A DNA stretch of 10,039 nucleotides from Methanoregula sp. (lineage in GTDB: Archaea > Halobacteriota > Methanomicrobia > Methanomicrobiales > Methanospirillaceae). The notes below the pieces were generated by a model. That model saw only the letters and a program-made list of their open reading frames with translations, did not search any database and was not told the origin of the DNA. The DNA is taken from assembly GCA_013331015.1 (NCBI GenBank), contig DUHF01000019.1, forward strand, positions 1 through 10,039. Direction: 5' to 3'. The position numbers and the translations under genes were made by a program. Each line of letters starts with the position of its first letter. Positions within the stretch are counted from its first letter, which is position 1. Below, piece by piece: positions 6,829-10,039 of the stretch.

Positions 6829-7686
6829 TCAGGAGTCTGGCCCGGGCCGGCAGGGTGCCCTGAGCGCCGCGAGCAGGTCATCGGTTGATTGTGTGATGGT
6901 TGCCGATTGTTCGAGCATCAGGTTGACATGCTCATGATGGCCGACCCTTCTGAAATCCGTCCGCAGGGCAATGACCGGTTTTCCTTTAGCAAACGCGCAG
7001 CCCATCTCCCACGCGGTGCCGGAATCCGCATCTGCCCCGTCGATAACCGCTACGATTACATCTGATTCTTCAATGGCCTGCAGGTTCTTCTCAAACAGGC
7101 GGTGCTGTTCCACATCACCTCTTGTATCCGAATCATCGCCGGCTTCCTGCGGGAGGTACACTTCGAACAGGTTCTTTTTTAACAGCGCCGCAATCGTGGC
7201 ATTGTAGGTACGTTCCGCTTCAGAGAAGAGCGGGGCGGCAAGATAGATCCGGAAGCGGGCAAACGCTGCAACATCAAAGGCACGGATGCCGGCGAACCGC
7301 GAGAGGAAGACGCCCCTGCCGGCGCGTTTCGGAGGTTCATCTCTTTTGCTTCCATAATAGGTAGAGGTCACCCCGCAAGTTGGGGAGGAGTTGACACCGA
7401 TGATGCAGAGCGGGGCGCCGCGATCGTCAATGATGGTCCTGACCTCCCCTTCAAGATCGTCAAGAACGGTCTCAAACGCCGGGCTGTTCAGGCGTTCGAG
7501 GAATGTGCCGGGTTTTCGGCCGGAGCCAAGATAGAGTGTTTCAGGGCAGGGAAGGGGGACCATCTCCACAGAGAACTTCCTGCACCGTTCCTGTACCCGG
7601 TTGAAAAGAACAATATCCGAGGGTTTTGTTATCCCGTCAGCTCGTAACCGCGGATTGAGGATACAGGGGCTGCACAGCACGTACAT
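6829..7686 (-). CDS. Fusion of DUF523/TudS-like domain and nucleoside 2-deoxyribosyltransferase domain
   Basis: 285 residues. The N-terminal half (about 1-115) resembles DUF523/thiouracil desulfurase: LCSPCILNPRLRADG (4-18), CPETLYLG (47-54) and GVNSSPTCG (97-105). C5 or C8, C47 and C104 match the three Cys positions expected to hold an iron-sulfur cluster in TudS. The C-terminal half (about 146-275) is a nucleoside 2-deoxyribosyltransferase: RIYLAAPLFSEAE (146-158), SDVIVAVIDG (208-217), DSGTAWEMGCAFAKGKPVIAL (221-241, including the E227 position expected to be the nucleophile) and HVNLMLE (253-259). The frame is open upstream to 7878, but only the ATG at 7686 yields the family-like N-terminus. 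A joint role in salvage or clean-up of (thiolated) nucleobases and nucleosides is inference. The activity of each half is predicted from motifs only. Confidence 0.75.
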   Translation of the reverse strand: MYVLCSPCILNPRLRADGITKPSDIVLFNRVQERCRKFSVEMVPLPCPETLYLGSGRKPGTFLERLNSPAFETVLDDLEGEVRTIIDDRGAPLCIIGVNSSPTCGVTSTYYGSKRDEPPKRAGRGVFLSRFAGIRAFDVAAFARFRIYLAAPLFSEAERTYNATIAALLKKNLFEVYLPQEAGDDSDTRGDVEQHRLFEKNLQAIEESDVIVAVIDGADADSGTAWEMGCAFAKGKPVIALRTDFRRVGHHEHVNLMLEQSATITQSTDDLLAALRAPCRPGPDS

Positions 7687-7718
7687 TATTAGTAGTGTGT
7701 GCACGCACAAGATGATCA
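7687..7718. promoter_or_regulatory. Very short divergent promoter region with near-palindrome
   Basis: Only 32 bases separate the two divergent start codons. They contain TGTGTGCACGCACA (7696-7709), an imperfect dyad with GTGCAC at its core. If transcripts are leaderless, the TATA element of each gene must lie over or inside the start of the other; CATTATTAG at 7684-7692 is a weak candidate for tsr3. A regulator binding the dyad could affect both genes. No protein is identified. Confidence 0.3.
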
Positions 7719-8210
7719 ATGATACCCCTGTTTGCTTACCGGGACAACAGCTGTGACCCCCGGAAGTGTACGGTGAAGAAACTTGAAAAAGCAGGATTTC
7801 TGAAGATATACACAAAAATTTCCCAGATACCGAGAAACACTCTGCTTCTCGACCCGACTGCCGAACAGGCACTCTCACCGGCCGACCGGTTTGTCAGGTC
7901 CATCACCGTGCTGGACTGCTCCTGGGTTGTCCTGGACACCGGGCAGGTCAGCTCATGGCGAGTACGCCGGGCACTCCCGTTCCTTGTTGCAGCAAACCCG
8001 GTTAACTTCGGGAAGCCCTGCAAGCTCTCCTCCGTTGAGGCACTTGCCGCTGCCCTCTATATCATGGGCGAGGAGACGCGGGCAGCAGAGATCCTGGGAA
8101 AAGTGAGCTGGGGGATCCGGTTTCTGGAAGTCAACCGGGAACCGCTGGAGCTGTATGCTGCGGCAAAAGACAGCACGGAAGTTGTGAAAGCCCAGAGCCT
8201 GTTCATATAA
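7719..8210 (+). CDS. tsr3: Tsr3 rRNA aminocarboxypropyltransferase
   Basis: 163 residues, full length for archaeal Tsr3 (DUF367 plus RLI-like N-terminus). Family blocks in order: DPRKCTVKKLEKAG (13-26), LLLDPTAEQALSPADR (42-57), VLDCSW (64-69), LPFLVAANPVNFGKPCKLSSVEALAAALYIMG (86-117) and WGIRFLEVNREPLELY (130-145). Tsr3 transfers the 3-amino-3-carboxypropyl group of S-adenosylmethionine to a small-subunit rRNA (pseudo)uridine in the decoding region; the fold is SPOUT-like. The ATG at 7719 gives the standard short N-terminus, and no other in-frame start is better. It is divergent from the desulfurase-deoxyribosyltransferase fusion and convergent with the DUF308-like gene 76 bp downstream. 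I see no obvious terminator in that gap. All key motifs are intact. Confidence 0.94.
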   Translation: MIPLFAYRDNSCDPRKCTVKKLEKAGFLKIYTKISQIPRNTLLLDPTAEQALSPADRFVRSITVLDCSWVVLDTGQVSSWRVRRALPFLVAANPVNFGKPCKLSSVEALAAALYIMGEETRAAEILGKVSWGIRFLEVNREPLELYAAAKDSTEVVKAQSLFI

Positions 8211-8286
8211 ATTGGGGCTGGTTCATCCGGCACTCCTGCTCTTACAAAACGATTTCCCCCGCTGCAAAGGGTGGGAAGAACAGGTG

Positions 8287-8877
8287 TCACGGCAGAACGG
8301 GCATGGATACGTTTTCAGATTCCTGCACCGCGGCATTTTTCATCGAGAATCCGGCAGCAATGCAGAGAGCGCCGATAACCCACGCATAAATACCCCATAT
8401 CTTGACAAGCGCGATATCCGAGAGTGCCGGGAAGAGGGCTATGAGGATACTCAAAAAAAGGGTCAGCATGCCGAAGAGCACGATCACAAGCCGGGTCTTC
8501 CATTCTTCGGGAAGTGAACACCCGACAAGGATGAGCAGGATGCTGTTGATGATGGCAAGGATAGCAAGGACGATGATCATGGAGGGCTGGATAAGACCCG
8601 GTACCATAATGGCGAGAGCCGCAACAACAAGCGAGATGATACCGGCAAAAAAGATGGGGAACCGGTAGATGATATCCTCCCGGAAGCAGAGGGAGAACGC
8701 GATCATGACAATGCCGACAACAAGAGCAAGGAGGCCAAAGAGCGGGATCAGGAGGCCAAGGAACATGGTGGTGAAGAAGAATGCATCAGTGCCGGCTAAA
8801 AAGATACATATCCCGATGATGGAGATCTGCCACCATCGTAATGGAGTGTCAGAACATCCGAGAAAGGAGATATTCAT
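8287..8877 (-). CDS. DUF308/HdeD-like membrane protein
   Basis: 196 residues with about six hydrophobic helices in three hairpins: residues about 17-38 and 41-64, 73-91 and 97-118, 128-148 and 158-178. Short polar joints read CFRED, CSLPEEWKTR and SMKNAAVQESEN. The size, six-helix pattern and repeated small-residue-rich segments are typical of the DUF308 family, which includes the acid-resistance protein HdeD of enterobacteria. The role in archaea is unknown, and a stress role is only by analogy. The start at 8877 is supported by a strong TATA-like box upstream. It is convergent with tsr3 and divergent from gap. It could be another small six-helix family; no catalytic residues are seen. Confidence 0.65.
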   Translation of the reverse strand: MNISFLGCSDTPLRWWQISIIGICIFLAGTDAFFFTTMFLGLLIPLFGLLALVVGIVMIAFSLCFREDIIYRFPIFFAGIISLVVAALAIMVPGLIQPSMIIVLAILAIINSILLILVGCSLPEEWKTRLVIVLFGMLTLFLSILIALFPALSDIALVKIWGIYAWVIGALCIAAGFSMKNAAVQESENVSMPVLP

Positions 8878-8903
8878 GGTTATTCTGTTATTATTGTGGA
8901 GGG

Positions 8904-8914
8904 TTTAAATATAT
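8904..8914 (-). promoter_or_regulatory. Putative TATA box for the DUF308-like gene
   Basis: The minus strand reads ATATATTTAAA, centred about 32 bases before the ATG at 8877. It is the best TATA-like sequence in the window and predicts a leader of only about 5 bases. Confidence 0.55.
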
Positions 8915-8995
8915 GTTGTTGAAATCCTGCGGAAAATTGTAAAATAACGCCAGGATCCATCCCCGAGGGTGATTTCCGGGGTATTTTTTCCCTGC

Positions 8996-9009
8996 CCGAA
9001 TATTTTCGG
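8996..9009 (+). promoter_or_regulatory. Inverted repeat upstream of the gap promoter
   Basis: CCGAATATTTTCGG is a 5-bp inverted repeat with a TATT centre, directly before the T-rich promoter element of gap. It could be a regulator site, or the stem of a weak terminator because a run of Ts follows. Nothing in the sequence decides between these. Confidence 0.25.
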
Positions 9010-9013
9010 ATAG

Positions 9014-9043
9014 TTTTTTTTATTCCGGCGCAATGTAACATTG
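9014..9043 (+). promoter_or_regulatory. gap promoter with putative operator CAATGTAACATTG
   Basis: TTTTTTTTATT at 9014-9024 is centred 26 bases before the gap start codon and may serve as the TATA element of a leaderless transcript. Between it and the ATG lies CAATGTAACATTG (9031-9043), a perfect 6-bp inverted repeat around a single A, ending one base before the start codon. A protein bound there would cover the transcription start, so repression is the natural inference. There is no Shine-Dalgarno sequence. Confidence 0.4.
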
Positions 9044-9044
9044 T

Positions 9045-10039
9045 ATGATCAAGGTTGCCATTAACGGGTATGGTACCATCGGCAAACGCGTGGCCGACGC
9101 AGTAGCTGCCCAGAAGGACATGGAGGTCATCGGAGTATCCAAGACCCGCCCGAACGCAGAAGCTTTTGTTGCAAAACAGCGGGGATACCCGCTCTATATT
9201 GCGGATATTTCCAAAAAAGAGGCATTCGAAAAAGCCGGCCTGAAGGTTGCCGGAAGCGTTGAGGACATGTGCCGGGCCGCCGATATCATTGTGGACGCCA
9301 CACCCGGAAAAGTCGGGGCTGCCAACAAGGCACTCTATGAAAAACTGGGCAAAAAAGCCCTCTGGCAGGGTGGGGAAGAGCACGCCCTTGCCGGGTTCTC
9401 CTTCAACTCGTCCTGCAACTACAAGGATGCCATTGGCCGGCAGTTCGTGCGGGTTGTGTCCTGCAACACCACGGGATTATGCCGGATCATCAACGAGATT
9501 GACAAGGAATACGGCGTCACCCATGTCCACGCCATCATGGTCCGGCGCGGATCCGATCCGGGCGAGATCAAGAAGGGACCGATCGATGCCATCGTTCTCG
9601 ATCCCGTGAGTGTGCCGAGCCACCATGGCCCGGATGTCCTCTCCGTTTTACCGCATATCTCCATCACCACGATGGCGATGATCGTCCCGACCACGATGAT
9701 GCATATGCATGCCATCCAGATCACCACCAAAAAGCCGGTGACAAAGGAGCGGGTCCTCGCGCTGATCAATTCCCACCCCCGCCTCGGGCTCATCAAGAAA
9801 ACTGCAGGTCTCAAGAGTTCCGCTGAACTCAAGGAGTTTGCCATGGACCTTGGCCGGCCAAGGTCCGACCTCTGGGAGAACTGTATCTTCGAGGAATCCA
9901 TCTATGCGAACAATAACGAGCTCTGCTTCTTCCAGGCCATCCACCAGGAAGCGGATGTTGTTGTAGAAAATGTCGATGCTATCCGTGCGATGATGGGCGG
10001 TGAGCCAGATGCGACCAAATCCGTTGCTGCGACAAACGC
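9045..10039 (+). CDS. gap: Archaeal-type glyceraldehyde-3-phosphate dehydrogenase, C-terminus beyond window edge
   Basis: 331 complete codons are visible. Archaeal phosphorylating GAPDHs are about 335-340 residues, so only a few residues are missing. The N-terminal Rossmann motif is INGYGTIGKRVADAV (6-20). The catalytic Cys is C140 in VVSCNTTGLCRI, the archaeal version of the active-site motif. MVRRGSDPGEIKKGPIDAIV and VPSHHGPDV with the following histidines are further family blocks. The enzyme interconverts glyceraldehyde 3-phosphate and 1,3-bisphosphoglycerate with NAD(P), and in methanogens it works mainly in gluconeogenesis. The start at 9045 is set by the Rossmann motif. The gene is divergent from the DUF308-like gene across 167 bp. 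Confidence 0.96.
   Translation, partial: MIKVAINGYGTIGKRVADAVAAQKDMEVIGVSKTRPNAEAFVAKQRGYPLYIADISKKEAFEKAGLKVAGSVEDMCRAADIIVDATPGKVGAANKALYEKLGKKALWQGGEEHALAGFSFNSSCNYKDAIGRQFVRVVSCNTTGLCRIINEIDKEYGVTHVHAIMVRRGSDPGEIKKGPIDAIVLDPVSVPSHHGPDVLSVLPHISITTMAMIVPTTMMHMHAIQITTKKPVTKERVLALINSHPRLGLIKKTAGLKSSAELKEFAMDLGRPRSDLWENCIFEESIYANNNELCFFQAIHQEADVVVENVDAIRAMMGGEPDATKSVAATN

Noticed and set aside
7687..7878. 64-residue N-terminal extension of the fusion protein
   Set aside because: It would run over the start of tsr3 on the other strand, and the domain normally begins at the VLCSPC segment.
1..10039. CRISPR arrays, tRNA or rRNA genes, defence systems, prophage genes
   Set aside because: I looked for regularly spaced repeats, cloverleaf patterns and hallmark proteins on both strands and saw none; the only mobile element is the IS at 2775-3816.

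Overview
The window looks like the chromosome of a euryarchaeal methanogen, most plausibly Methanomicrobiales (Methanoregula or a relative). This is inferred from gene content, not from a marker gene. The evidence is: a phosphorylating GAPDH of the archaeal type with the SCNTTG active site; an archaeal/eukaryal Tsr3 rRNA-modifying enzyme; an EF-Tu/SelB-like protein without a working GTPase domain; A/T-rich TATA-like boxes 25-30 bases before several start codons with almost no Shine-Dalgarno sequence (leaderless or short-leader transcripts); and T-tract terminators.

Layout. Positions 1-2698 hold three minus-strand genes: the EF-Tu-domain protein (1724-2698), then LemA (1083-1640) and a DUF2207-type membrane protein (start at 1070, running off the left edge). 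LemA and DUF2207 lie 12 bp apart and form a familiar membrane pair. Positions 2775-3816 are an IS481-like insertion sequence with imperfect TGTACAGT-type inverted repeats. Its transposase is cut by a single in-frame amber codon. Positions 3853-6520 hold a two-gene minus-strand glycosylation operon: a polytopic GT39-type glycosyltransferase, then a family 2 polyprenyl-phosphate glycosyltransferase fused to a GtrA-like membrane domain. A 308-bp gap follows, with palindromes and T-tracts but no gene seen.

Positions 6829-8210 hold two divergent genes with starts only 32 bp apart. On the minus strand is a fusion of a DUF523/TudS-like (thiouracil desulfurase-type) domain to a nucleoside 2-deoxyribosyltransferase domain. 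On the plus strand is tsr3. A convergent minus-strand DUF308/HdeD-like membrane protein (8287-8877) follows. It is divergent from gap (9045 onward, running off the right edge), which has an inverted repeat directly before its start codon.

How the genes relate. The GT39 and GT2-GtrA pair probably act together: the GT2 enzyme would charge a polyprenyl (dolichyl) phosphate with sugar and the GT39 enzyme would transfer lipid-linked sugar on the outer face, for protein or lipid glycosylation. The rest is mostly housekeeping. The points most worth a second look are the desulfurase-deoxyribosyltransferase fusion, the EF-Tu-like protein that has lost its GTP-binding motifs, the amber-interrupted transposase and the putative operator at gap. 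I saw no CRISPR array, defence island, tRNA or rRNA.
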